Part shown: positions 46,242 through 54,789 of the stretch, piece by piece
How the letters are laid out: each line of letters begins with the position of its first letter
How positions within the stretch are numbered: position 1 is the first letter of the stretch
Assembly (NCBI GenBank): GCA_020056225.1
Contig: JAGVIE010000030.1
Location: 1-64,000 of the forward strand
DNA: 64,000 nt
Direction of reading: 5' to 3'
Source: Bacteroidota bacterium
GTDB lineage: Bacteria; Bacteroidota; Ignavibacteria; UBA10030; SZUA-254
The notes under the pieces: generated by a model
Databases searched by the model: none
What the model was told of the DNA's origin: nothing
The model's input: the letters and a program-made list of their open reading frames with translations, nothing else
Translations under genes and position numbers: made by a program

Positions 46242-46988
46242 ATGTCAATAGATTTGGAAAAAATCTTACGCCCTGTAGATATGGTATTGCCAGAGTTTCC
46301 CGCAAAATATATGACGCTTTCAAACGGCCAGGAAATGGTGGTACGGCAGGTCAACCGCGATGAGATTCCAGATATCCTTCCCCATGTGGAAAAGCTTATG
46401 CACGTCGAGCGGGATTATTATCACATAGTTGCGGCAAGAGTATATGCCGAATTGCTTGCTTACTACACGTACAGGGTACAAGATGAATATGTTCTCGCGG
46501 CGCAAGTCAACGGTGAAATTGTCGCCGTTGTAAACGGCAGAATAGTTAATCCGGATATCGGCATGTCGTTTCATACTTTATCAATGCGGCGTGGACTGCG
46601 AGTCGGCGCGCACGCGTTTGCCGCTAAAATGGAATATCACATCGATATACTAAAACAAAAAGAAGTTCTGATAGTTGCTGAATCACCAATCGGTTTTAGA
46701 AGATGGATGATTGAATACAAACTTGAAAAGCGTTTTCATATTCCACATGAATTAGGAGGATGCCCTTCATGGTCGTTAACAAAAGAATTGTTCGATAAAG
46801 CGCGAAACACTTTAGTTGTTGGACGTCGTCCTGTTCCAGAAAAGTTGCTTGCCAAAGCACACGCAGCAATTTTGCCCCCAACCGATCCGCCGAAAGCACC
46901 TGAAGATTTATTAGCCGCAACCCGATCGATGCTCGATAACACCGGCACTTCTCTCATCGATATGAGAAGAAAATTAGGAGGAATATAA
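46242..46988 (+). CDS. GNAT-like N-acetyltransferase-fold protein
   Basis: This 248-residue protein has a GNAT-like core (about 28-165): MVVRQVNRDEIPDIL, the strand VLAAQVNGEIVAVVNGRIV, then a helix and YKLEKRFHIP. The classic acetyl-CoA pyrophosphate loop (RxxGxG) is weak, so acetyltransferase activity is uncertain. A Pro-rich C-terminal tail follows. It is the first gene of the operon encoding the thiolase-like and DUF35 proteins and lies 1 base before the thiolase start. AGAGG precedes its ATG. It may act on a CoA-linked substrate of that operon. Confidence 0.6.
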   Translation: MSIDLEKILRPVDMVLPEFPAKYMTLSNGQEMVVRQVNRDEIPDILPHVEKLMHVERDYYHIVAARVYAELLAYYTYRVQDEYVLAAQVNGEIVAVVNGRIVNPDIGMSFHTLSMRRGLRVGAHAFAAKMEYHIDILKQKEVLIVAESPIGFRRWMIEYKLEKRFHIPHELGGCPSWSLTKELFDKARNTLVVGRRPVPEKLLAKAHAAILPPTDPPKAPEDLLAATRSMLDNTGTSLIDMRRKLGGI

Positions 46989-46989
46989 T

Positions 46990-48165
46990 ATGAGAGAAGT
47001 TTATGTTGCTGGAATTGGCATTACAAGTTTCACGCGGCTTGAATATCCGCTCGTTGAAATTGCCGCATATCCGGGATTGATGGCTTTGCGTGATAGCGGA
47101 CTTAAAAAAATCGATCAGCTTTACGTTGCCAATATGGGAAGCGGCAGAGTGAATACACAAACCGGTTTGGCAAGTGCGGTTGTTGATCATTTAAGTCTTA
47201 CACCCGCGGGTGCAGTAACAATCGAAAACGGTCCTGCCTCTGGCGCCTCGGCAATCAAAGAAGGATTTATGGCTGTTGCATCGGGCATGCACGATGTAGT
47301 CATGGTGATCGGTGCTGAGCGAATGAGAGAAGTCAATCAGTTGGAAGCAACAGATTTTGTAGCAACGCTCACTCATCCACTTGCAGAATATATTTACGGC
47401 GTAACACTTCCCTCTCTTGCTGGAATGTTCGCACGCTTGTACATGGAAAAGTATGGTGTTACTTCGCGGCATCTTGCAATGGTTGCGGTTAAAAATCATC
47501 ACAACGCAATGGATAATTTCTATGCGCATCTACACGAAGAAATTACACTCGAAGGCATTCTTGATTCTCCCGAAGCATCTACCAATAATCCGTATGTTGC
47601 GGATCCGCTAAGATTCTACGATATGTGTCCTGTTTCAGACGGCGGCGCCTGTTTGATTCTTGCCAGCGCGGAGGTGATGAAGAAAATCAACAAACCGATG
47701 ATTCGACTTGCAGGTATCGGACAAGCAACTGATACGCATGCCGTACATGAGCGAAAAGATCCGACTGATCTTCTTGCGGTTCGTGAAGCAGCACGGCAAT
47801 CTTTCGAAATGGCGAAAGTTAAACCACAAGATGTTAATGTAGCGGAACTACATGATGCTTTTACAATTCTTGAAATTGCGGAGAGCGAAGAAGTCGGTTT
47901 CTTTAAAAAAGGTGAAGGACATATCGCACTTGAAAAAGGTGAAACTAAAATCGGCGGTAAAATTCCGATTAATCCATCCGGCGGACTTAAAGCAAAAGGG
48001 CATCCCGTTGGCGCCACAGGCGTCGGTCAGGCGCATGAGATTGTTCTTCAGTTGCGCGGCGAAGCTAAGAAGCGGCAAGTGAAAAATGCGAAGATCGGAT
48101 TCACATGCAACTTCGGCGGCTTTGGGAATAATGTTGTCTGTCTTACTTTTATAAAGGAGAACTGA
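46990..48165 (+). CDS. Thiolase-fold (SCP2/archaeal type) protein lacking the nucleophilic Cys
   Basis: The 391-residue sequence follows archaeal/SCP2-type thiolases from end to end. The usual nucleophile motif (E-N-A-C-A-S-G) reads IENGPASGAS, so the catalytic Cys is Pro. The other motifs remain: ELHDAFTI, GGLKAKGHPVGATG with the catalytic His, and CNFGGFGNN. The nucleotides are clear (GGT CCT GCC), so it is not a frameshift. The protein is unlikely to form an acyl-enzyme. It may bind acyl-CoA or catalyse a decarboxylation or lyase step with its DUF35 partner, encoded 2 bases later. AGGAGG precedes the start. Confidence 0.85.
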   Translation: MREVYVAGIGITSFTRLEYPLVEIAAYPGLMALRDSGLKKIDQLYVANMGSGRVNTQTGLASAVVDHLSLTPAGAVTIENGPASGASAIKEGFMAVASGMHDVVMVIGAERMREVNQLEATDFVATLTHPLAEYIYGVTLPSLAGMFARLYMEKYGVTSRHLAMVAVKNHHNAMDNFYAHLHEEITLEGILDSPEASTNNPYVADPLRFYDMCPVSDGGACLILASAEVMKKINKPMIRLAGIGQATDTHAVHERKDPTDLLAVREAARQSFEMAKVKPQDVNVAELHDAFTILEIAESEEVGFFKKGEGHIALEKGETKIGGKIPINPSGGLKAKGHPVGATGVGQAHEIVLQLRGEAKKRQVKNAKIGFTCNFGGFGNNVVCLTFIKEN

Positions 48166-48167
48166 AA

Positions 48168-48515
48168 ATGGAATTAAATATATATGCATACAAATGCAAA
48201 CGCTGCGGTGAAATTCATTATCCTTATAAAACAATCTGCAAAAAATGCGGAGAGAACGATCATAACGAATTCGATATCGTGCCGCTTCCTAAAAAAGGAA
48301 AGCTATTAACCTTTACCATACTTCATAATCCTCCCTCTGATTATGAAGTTGTTACCTTATCGCTCGGCATTGTTGAATTAGAAGGTGGACAACGAATCAC
48401 CGGGCAATTGAACATCAAGAATCCGAAAATCGGGATGAATGTAGAAGGAAAAATAGAAATAGTCCGCAAAGAGGCATACAACAAACATTTAGGAATGGTG
48501 TTCTATCAGGCATGA
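48168..48515 (+). CDS. DUF35 zinc-ribbon/OB-fold acyl-CoA-associated protein
   Basis: It has a rubredoxin-like zinc ribbon (YKCKRCGEIHYP, CKKCGEND) followed by an OB-fold (about 45-105), the usual 115-residue DUF35 layout. Such proteins bind the CoA arm and bridge thiolase-fold partners, as in the archaeal thiolase/HMG-CoA synthase complex. It is encoded between the thiolase-like gene (2-base gap, AAAGGAG box) and the DUF2877 gene (ATGA overlap). Confidence 0.9.
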   Translation: MELNIYAYKCKRCGEIHYPYKTICKKCGENDHNEFDIVPLPKKGKLLTFTILHNPPSDYEVVTLSLGIVELEGGQRITGQLNIKNPKIGMNVEGKIEIVRKEAYNKHLGMVFYQA

Positions 48516-49336
48516 TAGAAATCGTCAGTCATGGAAATCAAATCCGCCGGGGTAAATATTATTTACATTCGAAATTTACTTCGGCGGTGAATTTTTGTTC
48601 CGATGATTCTTTTGTTTTCGTTGTCAATAAAGAAGTCGGATCAGGACCGCTTAACATTGTAGTGCAAGGAGTTGCGGTAGATTCAGTCTCGTCTCTGGAT
48701 GTCGGCAGTGATGGTTTCTATCTCAATGGAGATAAGTTTTGTATCGATGAGTTGAAGATATACGATTCTAAATTGCAGATATCCGACTTCAGCGAGAAAA
48801 AGTTTAAGCATAATCTAAGTTTCTTTGAATCAACTCTTATTGAATTCTCTCCACCGAAAAGTTTAGCGTTCCTTCTTGATGAAAGTAGAAAGAATGAATT
48901 CACATCATCGTTCGAGATTGAATACGTAAAGCGGTGTCAGAATGCCGTTCAATTATTTCTATCGGATGATTTTCTCAGTGGGATCAAGATGCTCAAGGGC
49001 TTAGGTCCCGGACTTACACCGAGCGGCGACGATTTTATTTCGGGAGTTCTGATTGCATTGAATCTACAAAGCATGATTAATTCGTTTGATAATTCAAATA
49101 TTATCAAACAGATATATGAAACGGTTGAAAGCAGAAATCATTTTACAACCGCATTTTTGAGATGCGCGGCAAATGGATTTCTGTTTGAAAAGTTTAAACA
49201 ATTGATTGACTCCCTTATGCATGCTGGTGAAGATGAGATTATGCAGAACACGAGATCGTTATTTACAATAGGAGCAACATCCGGGGCAGATCAAGCAGTC
49301 GGTTTTATCATTGGTATTAAAAGGTTTATACAATGA
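48512..49336 (+). CDS. DUF2877 protein, AllH/YlbF-like
   Basis: The 274-residue protein carries the family signatures LGPGLTPSGDDFISG near residue 165 and GATSGADQAVGFIIG at the end. Its E. coli relative YlbF is encoded with FdrA and YlbE in the allantoin region, and these three have been reported as the oxamate carbamoyltransferase (AllFGH). All three families occur here in order, although separated by an extra gene. Start and stop overlap both neighbours (ATGA), indicating coupled translation. Confidence 0.85.
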   Translation: MIEIVSHGNQIRRGKYYLHSKFTSAVNFCSDDSFVFVVNKEVGSGPLNIVVQGVAVDSVSSLDVGSDGFYLNGDKFCIDELKIYDSKLQISDFSEKKFKHNLSFFESTLIEFSPPKSLAFLLDESRKNEFTSSFEIEYVKRCQNAVQLFLSDDFLSGIKMLKGLGPGLTPSGDDFISGVLIALNLQSMINSFDNSNIIKQIYETVESRNHFTTAFLRCAANGFLFEKFKQLIDSLMHAGEDEIMQNTRSLFTIGATSGADQAVGFIIGIKRFIQ

Positions 49337-50892
49337 ACATTATTGGAATAATTAAAAAGGGCGAGTACTACGACTCGATTTCCATCATGCTGATCGCAAA
49401 ACATATTTCAGAAATGGAAGGTGTTGTCGATTCTGCCGTCGTGGTGGGAACAAAAGAAAACAAATCCATACTCACTTCTTCCGGTTTGATGACACCCGAT
49501 GTCCAACCGGCTGGAGAGATGGATCTCATCGTTGCACTCAAACTTAAAAATGGCATCGATTCAAAGAATGTTCTTTCAAAGATCGATGAGATTTTTAAAG
49601 CGATGAAAAAATCGGATGACGGTGAGAATTTTACACCGCAAAGCATCAACGGCGCGTTAAATGTTTTACCGGATGCGAATATGGCAATGATTTCCGTTGC
49701 AGGGCGATATGCCGGCGACGTTGCAATGAAATCGCTGCAACATGGATTGCATGTGATGCTCTTTTCCGATAATGTGCCGATTGAAAAAGAAATCGAATTG
49801 AAAAAATTCGCTCGTGAGAAAAATCTGTTTGTCATGGGTCCCGATTGTGGAACAGCGATTATTAACGACATCCCGCTTGCGTTCGCAAATGTCGTTAACC
49901 GGGGGCATATCGGCATTGTTGCCGCTTCCGGGACAGGTTTGCAGGAAGTGAGCTGTTTAATCTCTAATGCGGGCTGTGGAATTTCTCAGGCAATCGGCAC
50001 AGGCGGGCGAGATGTGAAAAAGGAAGTAGGCGGTATTATGTTCATCGAAGGAATGAAAGCTCTGGCAGCAGATCCTAACACGGATGTTATTCTCCTCGTT
50101 TCGAAGCCACCCGCAACGGAAATTGTGGAAAAGATAATTTCAGTCGCACGCGGAATTAAGAAACCAATTGTCGGTGTATTCCTCAGCGCATCACCAAAAC
50201 TTCTCGAGAGAAGCAACATCCGTCAGGCATTAACACTTGAAGAAGCGGCGATGCTTTCAGTTGCATACTCGAAAAAAGAAAATGCTTCTGCCGTTACTGA
50301 TGTGTTGAAAAAACGCGAAGCCGAAATAATAAAGACAGCAAAAAAAGAAGCGGCGAAACTCTCTTCCGCTCAAAAATATCTCCGCGCACTGTACAGCGGC
50401 GGAACATTCTGCGACGAAGCGCAATTGCTTTGTCAAAACATTTTGGACGAAGTGTATTCCAATATTCCGTTTGGCAGCAGTAAAAAATTGAAGAACTCGT
50501 GGAAAAGCGAAAAGCATACGATTTTAGATCTGGGCGACGATGAATTTACAGTCGGGAAGCCACATCCGATGATTGACTACTCGACCCGCAAAAAGCGAAT
50601 CCTTGCTGAAGCAAATAATCCCGAAACCGCTGTTATATTGCTGGATATTGTTCTTGGCTACGGTTCGAATATGAATCCGCTGGCGGAAATAATTCCGGTA
50701 ATAAAAGAGGTTAAGAAAATTACCGCTCAACAAAAACGATATGTACCGATCGTCTGCTCTGTAACCGGCACCGATAAGGACCCGCAGAACCGAGCCGCAG
50801 TTGTCACTGCACTCGAAGCGGAAGGCGTGAAGGTAATGGAATCGAACGCGGCGGCAAGCAGGTTGGCGATGTCAATCATATTCAATCATTAA
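49333..50892 (+). CDS. fdrA: FdrA-family protein (succinyl-CoA synthetase alpha-like)
   Basis: FdrA proteins resemble the CoA-ligase fold. Visible are the N-terminal region to about 95, the CoA-binding-like segment LFSDNVPIEKE and MGPDCGTAI, the glycine-rich VAASGTGLQEV, GTGGRDVKKEVGG and a C-terminal flavodoxin-like domain (VILLDIVLGYGS, SVTGTDKDPQNR). The length of 519 aa is normal. In E. coli it acts with YlbE and YlbF in oxamate/carbamoyl-phosphate interconversion. The same role or a related carbamoyl transfer is inferred here. Confidence 0.88.
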   Translation: MNIIGIIKKGEYYDSISIMLIAKHISEMEGVVDSAVVVGTKENKSILTSSGLMTPDVQPAGEMDLIVALKLKNGIDSKNVLSKIDEIFKAMKKSDDGENFTPQSINGALNVLPDANMAMISVAGRYAGDVAMKSLQHGLHVMLFSDNVPIEKEIELKKFAREKNLFVMGPDCGTAIINDIPLAFANVVNRGHIGIVAASGTGLQEVSCLISNAGCGISQAIGTGGRDVKKEVGGIMFIEGMKALAADPNTDVILLVSKPPATEIVEKIISVARGIKKPIVGVFLSASPKLLERSNIRQALTLEEAAMLSVAYSKKENASAVTDVLKKREAEIIKTAKKEAAKLSSAQKYLRALYSGGTFCDEAQLLCQNILDEVYSNIPFGSSKKLKNSWKSEKHTILDLGDDEFTVGKPHPMIDYSTRKKRILAEANNPETAVILLDIVLGYGSNMNPLAEIIPVIKEVKKITAQQKRYVPIVCSVTGTDKDPQNRAAVVTALEAEGVKVMESNAAASRLAMSIIFNH

Positions 50893-50911
50893 TCAATTGA
50901 AAGGAAGAAAC

Positions 50912-51667
50912 ATGTTTAATCAAAAGAAATATTTTGAAGTAAATCGAGAAGAAAGACATTTCGGATTTATACTGCTTTCCGAGGTGCTCAACAACGACGA
51001 GTTTCGAAATCGATTGTTTAGTATTATTAATGAAAAGCTCTTTTGCAACTTAAATCCAAATGATTTCGAAATTTATTCCGAGGTAGCTGCACTGCGGGAT
51101 TATTTCTTCGATCTTGGTGATAGCATCATCTATACAAAATCAACCCATCAAAAAAGATTCGAACTTTTATCTAAAATCTTATCTTCAGTTGGATATCCCG
51201 AACTCGATATCAATTCGCACGATGTTTTCTGGACAACAAAAAATCTTGAAACCAGAAAACTTTGGTCTCCTAGTAATTGGAATATAGAAGAGATCAAAAA
51301 ACTTGAGAAACGAGAAAATGATTTAGTATCAATACGATGGTGTTTTAATGCAAAACCTGATTTCATGATAGACTGCCATAATCACGTAGTCTTTCTAGAA
51401 TTGAAGGTAGAATCAGGCGAAGGAGCTAATGAATTTGGATATAGTCAGTTTGAAATTCAAAAGAAAATATCTGATTTTATGAAATTGCTAATACCAGAGT
51501 ACCAAAACTCTACTTTCTTTCACACAACATTGCAACTCAAATCAGAACATGGCAACTTGAGTTGGAAGGAAGTTGTCGATCTCTTAGATTTATGCCGTCG
51601 TGATAGTATTGCATACAAGAATGTTCAGAACTCATTAAAACAACTCTTACGCTATTACAACAAATGA
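50912..51667 (+). CDS. Unrecognised protein with PD-(D/E)XK-like nuclease motif
   Basis: The 251-residue protein is of no family I can name. Residues near 150-175 read KPDFMIDCHNHVVFLELKVES, which fits a PD-(D/E)XK nuclease core (Asp, then E-x-K on the next strand). It has no signal peptide or membrane segment and is rich in Phe, Asn and Lys. The ATG at 50912 with AAGGAAG is preferred over the listed GTG-like start at 50897. Its stop overlaps the DUF1116 start as ATGA, so it is embedded in the fdrA operon. It is probably a later insertion, possibly a defence-type nuclease. Confidence 0.6.
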   Translation: MFNQKKYFEVNREERHFGFILLSEVLNNDEFRNRLFSIINEKLFCNLNPNDFEIYSEVAALRDYFFDLGDSIIYTKSTHQKRFELLSKILSSVGYPELDINSHDVFWTTKNLETRKLWSPSNWNIEEIKKLEKRENDLVSIRWCFNAKPDFMIDCHNHVVFLELKVESGEGANEFGYSQFEIQKKISDFMKLLIPEYQNSTFFHTTLQLKSEHGNLSWKEVVDLLDLCRRDSIAYKNVQNSLKQLLRYYNK

Positions 51668-53070
51668 CCCATCTATTTCAAACCGAACTCAAAGTTGTCA
51701 ACATCGGACTCAAGTCGTTCAAAGAAACACTCGACCAACAAAATGTGAAATCGGTCCACGTCGATTGGCGACCGCCACTCTTCACCGACGATAAAGCGAT
51801 GTCGATAATCAAATCGAATGCCGGTAAAATTGAAGCGGCGAACAAACAAGCGCTTCAAAAAATCCTCAACAGCAAACCGTTCATTGTCGGAATGGGAAAA
51901 GCACTCGACGTTGTTCCCGGGATGAAGAAAAACCTTCTTCTTCACGCAGGTCCGCCGGTTACGTGGGACAAAATGTGTGGTCCGATGCGTGGCGCCGTCA
52001 TAGGCGCACTGATCTACGAAGGTATTGCCGGCACTCCCGAAAAAGCTGAGCAGGTTGCCGCCTCGGGTCAAATCGAATTTTCTTCGTGTCATGAGCATTC
52101 GGCAGTCGGACCGATGGCGGGAATCGTCTCGCCATCGATGCCGGTATTCATTCTACAGAACGAAGAATACGGCAACAAAGCGTACTGCACCATGAACGAA
52201 GGTCTCGGCAAGGTTCTCAGGTATGGCGCATTTTCTCCGGATGTTATTGAGCGATTGAAATGGATGGAGCAGGTTCTTTATCCATCTCTCAAGCGGGCGA
52301 TAGAAAAAATCGGCAAGATTGATTTGAAAAATATCATTGCGCAAGCGCTACAGATGGGAGATGAAGTTCACAATCGGAACAGAGCCGCAACATCTCTCCT
52401 ATATCGAACGCTTGCCCCTGCCGTCATCCAAACGACGGACGATAAAGAAATTGCGGCAAGCGTACTCGAATTCATCAACCGAAACGATCATTTCTTCCTC
52501 AATCTTTCGATGGGCGCATCGAAAATTTCATTGGATGCCGCTAGGAACATCACCCACTCAAGTATTGTTGTAGTAATGGCAAGGAATGGAACTGAGTTCG
52601 GCGTACAACTTTCGGGAACGGGAGATCAGTGGTTTACAGGTCCATCACCAGTTCCGGATGCGCTCTTCTTCACGGGCTTCACAAAAGAAGACGCGAATCC
52701 CGATATTGGCGACAGCTCAATAACCGAAACAAATGGTTTGGGCGGCTTCGCAATCGCGGCTTCACCTGCAATCGTACAGTTTGTCGGTGGCTCAACGAAA
52801 GATGCGATCAATTATACATTAAAAATGTACGAGATAACCGCCGCAGAAAATAACATCTACAAAATCCCGTACCTCAATTTCCGCGGTACACCAACAGGTA
52901 TTGATCTTCTAAAAGTTGTGGAAAAGAATATTCTTCCGTTTATTGATACAGGTGTCGCGCATAAAAATGCCGGCATCGGACAAATTGGTGCAGGTGTGTT
53001 AAGCGCACCTGTTGAACCATTTGTAAAAGCGATTGTTGGATTAGCAAATCAAATTAAGTCGAAGAAATAA
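51664..53070 (+). CDS. DUF1116 protein, AllG/YlbE-like
   Basis: It has 468 residues of the YlbE/DUF1116 family. Recognisable stretches are DWRPPLF, GPPVTWDKMCGPMRGA, SSCHEHSAVGPMAGI, GTGDQWFTGPSP and the C-terminal GIGQIGAGVLSAP. With FdrA and DUF2877 it completes the three-component set reported as oxamate carbamoyltransferase in E. coli. It ends the overlapping part of the operon. A REP/transposase island separates it from the cyclase gene. Confidence 0.88.
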   Translation: MTHLFQTELKVVNIGLKSFKETLDQQNVKSVHVDWRPPLFTDDKAMSIIKSNAGKIEAANKQALQKILNSKPFIVGMGKALDVVPGMKKNLLLHAGPPVTWDKMCGPMRGAVIGALIYEGIAGTPEKAEQVAASGQIEFSSCHEHSAVGPMAGIVSPSMPVFILQNEEYGNKAYCTMNEGLGKVLRYGAFSPDVIERLKWMEQVLYPSLKRAIEKIGKIDLKNIIAQALQMGDEVHNRNRAATSLLYRTLAPAVIQTTDDKEIAASVLEFINRNDHFFLNLSMGASKISLDAARNITHSSIVVVMARNGTEFGVQLSGTGDQWFTGPSPVPDALFFTGFTKEDANPDIGDSSITETNGLGGFAIAASPAIVQFVGGSTKDAINYTLKMYEITAAENNIYKIPYLNFRGTPTGIDLLKVVEKNILPFIDTGVAHKNAGIGQIGAGVLSAPVEPFVKAIVGLANQIKSKK

Positions 53071-53073
53071 TAG

Positions 53074-53093
53074 CCCCGACATTCATGTCGGGG
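53074..53093. repeat. REP palindrome 1
   Basis: CCCCGACATTCATGTCGGGG is a near-perfect palindrome just after the DUF1116 stop, with TAG before it. It belongs to the REP set around the RAYT gene and could also end transcription of the upstream operon. Confidence 0.85.
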
Positions 53094-53126
53094 ACAAGAT
53101 TATGCATTGAAAATCGCGATAGATAG

Positions 53127-53146
53127 CCCCGATCTTTAGATCGGGG
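53127..53146. repeat. REP palindrome 2
   Basis: CCCCGATCTTTAGATCGGGG has the same outer arms as palindrome 1 (CCCCGA/TCGGGG), with the inner stem changed on both sides, so pairing is kept. It lies about 50 bases before the RAYT start. Confidence 0.85.
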
Positions 53147-53198
53147 AATAATTGGTAAGAAGATTGATTGGTTTCAACCAAAATATAAAGGAGGATAA

Positions 53199-53633
53199 AT
53201 GTCATATATCAAGATTATGGTGCATTTAATCTGGTCGACAAAAAACAGAGAAGCGGTAATCCGGAACGAATTAAAAGATGCGTTGTTAGATCATATAAAA
53301 GAAAACAGCATACAAAAAGGAATATTTATCGACACATTTAATTGTGTAGCTGACCATATACACATGCTGGTTTCATTAGGATCCGAACAAACCGTCAGTA
53401 AAATTGTGCAATTAATAAAAGGTGAATCTTCCCACTGGTTAAATGAACAGCATATACTGAAGGGTAGATTCGAATGGCAAGACGATTATTTTGCCACTTC
53501 TGTGAGTGAATCGATGATCGATAAAGTAAGAGAATATATTAGCAATCAAGAAGAGCATCACAGAATAAAATCGTTTGCTGAAGAGTACGATGAGTTTATG
53601 AATAAATATGGATTCAAAACGATTGCTGAGTAA
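53199..53633 (+). CDS. REP-associated tyrosine transposase (RAYT, Y1/IS200-like)
   Basis: The 144-residue HUH single-strand transposase has the metal-binding His-hydrophobic-His motif in ADHIHMLVSL and the catalytic-helix Tyr in the region DKVREYISNQEEHH. AAAGGAGG lies directly upstream. It is surrounded by REP palindromes (two before, at least two of the same type after), the classic RAYT/REP arrangement in which a domesticated transposase maintains or spreads the palindromes. No IS200-type ends or target duplication were seen. It interrupts the operon between DUF1116 and the cyclase gene. Confidence 0.92.
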   Translation: MSYIKIMVHLIWSTKNREAVIRNELKDALLDHIKENSIQKGIFIDTFNCVADHIHMLVSLGSEQTVSKIVQLIKGESSHWLNEQHILKGRFEWQDDYFATSVSESMIDKVREYISNQEEHHRIKSFAEEYDEFMNKYGFKTIAE

Positions 53634-53669
53634 GTTTTGACTAAAGTCAAATACCTTTTATATTCTATA

Positions 53670-53689
53670 CCCCGACCTAAAGGTCGGGG
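53670..53689. repeat. REP palindrome 3
   Basis: CCCCGACCTAAAGGTCGGGG follows the RAYT gene with the same CCCCGA/TCGGGG outer arms and a compensated inner stem (CC/GG). Confidence 0.85.
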
Positions 53690-53709
53690 CTAATAAAGGG
53701 TATTCAACC

Positions 53710-53725
53710 CCAGAGCAAGCTCTGG
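53710..53725. repeat. Short palindrome with CAAG core (a)
   Basis: CCAGAGCAAGCTCTGG has a 7-bp stem around AA. Its sequence differs from the CCCCGA type but it lies in the same cluster. Confidence 0.7.
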
Positions 53726-53734
53726 ACTCTTTTT

Positions 53735-53750
53735 CCGTAGCAAGCTACGG
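53735..53750. repeat. Short palindrome with CAAG core (b)
   Basis: CCGTAGCAAGCTACGG has the same length and AGCAAGCT core as the preceding palindrome, with compensated outer bases. Confidence 0.7.
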
Positions 53751-53824
53751 GGTATTGAGCCCAGAAAAGAATAAATGTCGGGGATAAATAAAAAGAGAAA
53801 TAGATAAAATGTTCAAACTAATAG

Positions 53825-53844
53825 CCCCGATCTTCAGATCGGGG
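53825..53844. repeat. REP palindrome 4
   Basis: CCCCGATCTTCAGATCGGGG is nearly identical to palindrome 2, preceded by the same TAG. It lies 100 bases before the cyclase gene. An unpaired half site (ATGTCGGGG) lies near 53776. Confidence 0.85.
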
Positions 53845-53943
53845 TACAATGAAAAGTTAGAAATTGGCTTTAGCCACAACTTCCAAATATTATCGGAAAT
53901 GAAATTTTAGATTTGTCCATCAATCAAATAAAGGATCAATAAA

Positions 53944-54771
53944 ATGAAAACACAAGAATTTTTAAATTTCATGGACAGACTCAAAGTCTACGATCTCACT
54001 CAGCGACTTAGCATTCACACACCACCGTGGCCCAGTTATATGCCGTTCGGTATTCAATATTTCAAACGGATAGCCGGTGCACACATGGGGCAAGGAGCAA
54101 ACGGACAAATCATCACGACGAGTAATCATGTCGGCACACATATGGATGGCGAGATTCATTTTCATGCTTCCGGTCGGTCGATCGGAAATGTTCCGATGAA
54201 CGAATGGATCGGCCAGGGTGTTGTAGTTGATATATCGAAAGAAGTCGGCGACTACGATTTATACACACCTGAGATGCTGATGAAAAAAGTCGAGATAAAA
54301 AAAGGTGACATACTCATCATCAACACCGGCTACAACCGTTACGCGTGGGATCAGAAAGGTTCTGATGAGATTCGATATTTCGTAAAGCACCCCGGACCGG
54401 GACCCGGTTTCCACAAGTGGGCGCTTGAGATGAAAATTAAATGGATTGGCGTCGATTGCGGAAGCGCAGATCATCCGATGAACACCATTATTCGTCAATG
54501 GCATCCCGCCCGATTTACTGAAGCCGAAGCGAAACTGAAGCGAAAGTACGGCGTGGGGTCGTGGGACGAAATGTTTCCGCAGGATGAATATTATCAGGTT
54601 ATGCACCTGAAACTGTTCCCGAAAAAATTGGTGCATGCTGAAAACCTTGGTGGCGATATTAACAAGCTGAGCAACAAACGCTGTTGGATAGGATGCTTCC
54701 CGTTGAGAGGCATCGAGTTAGAATCAGCGATGTGCCGTATTGTTGCATTTTTACCACCGAATGGAAAATAA
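53944..54771 (+). CDS. Cyclase-family metal-dependent hydrolase (kynurenine formamidase-like)
   Basis: This 275-residue protein of the cyclase family (PF04199 type) has the metal-binding signature as HVGTHMDGEIHFHASGR and the later ILIINTGYNRYAW and WIGVDCGSADHPMN segments. Family members hydrolyse N-formyl, cyclic amide or isatin-type bonds. AAAGGAT precedes the ATG. It is followed closely by the three molybdenum hydroxylase genes, so it probably opens a ring or hydrolyses an amide made in that pathway. The exact substrate is unknown. Confidence 0.88.
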   Translation: MKTQEFLNFMDRLKVYDLTQRLSIHTPPWPSYMPFGIQYFKRIAGAHMGQGANGQIITTSNHVGTHMDGEIHFHASGRSIGNVPMNEWIGQGVVVDISKEVGDYDLYTPEMLMKKVEIKKGDILIINTGYNRYAWDQKGSDEIRYFVKHPGPGPGFHKWALEMKIKWIGVDCGSADHPMNTIIRQWHPARFTEAEAKLKRKYGVGSWDEMFPQDEYYQVMHLKLFPKKLVHAENLGGDINKLSNKRCWIGCFPLRGIELESAMCRIVAFLPPNGK

Positions 54772-54789
54772 TTTTTTGGAGAATTCAAA

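Noticed and set aside
47616-48017. 133-aa minus-strand ORF opposite the thiolase-like gene
   Set aside because: Its serine/proline-rich translation mirrors the real gene on the plus strand.
49368-49916. 182-aa minus-strand ORF opposite fdrA
   Set aside because: It is a shadow of the fdrA coding frame. No motif was seen, and the plus-strand protein is clearly real.
53074-53844. CRISPR-like array of palindromic repeats
   Set aside because: The palindromes vary, are irregularly spaced and surround a RAYT gene, with no cas genes. They are REP elements.
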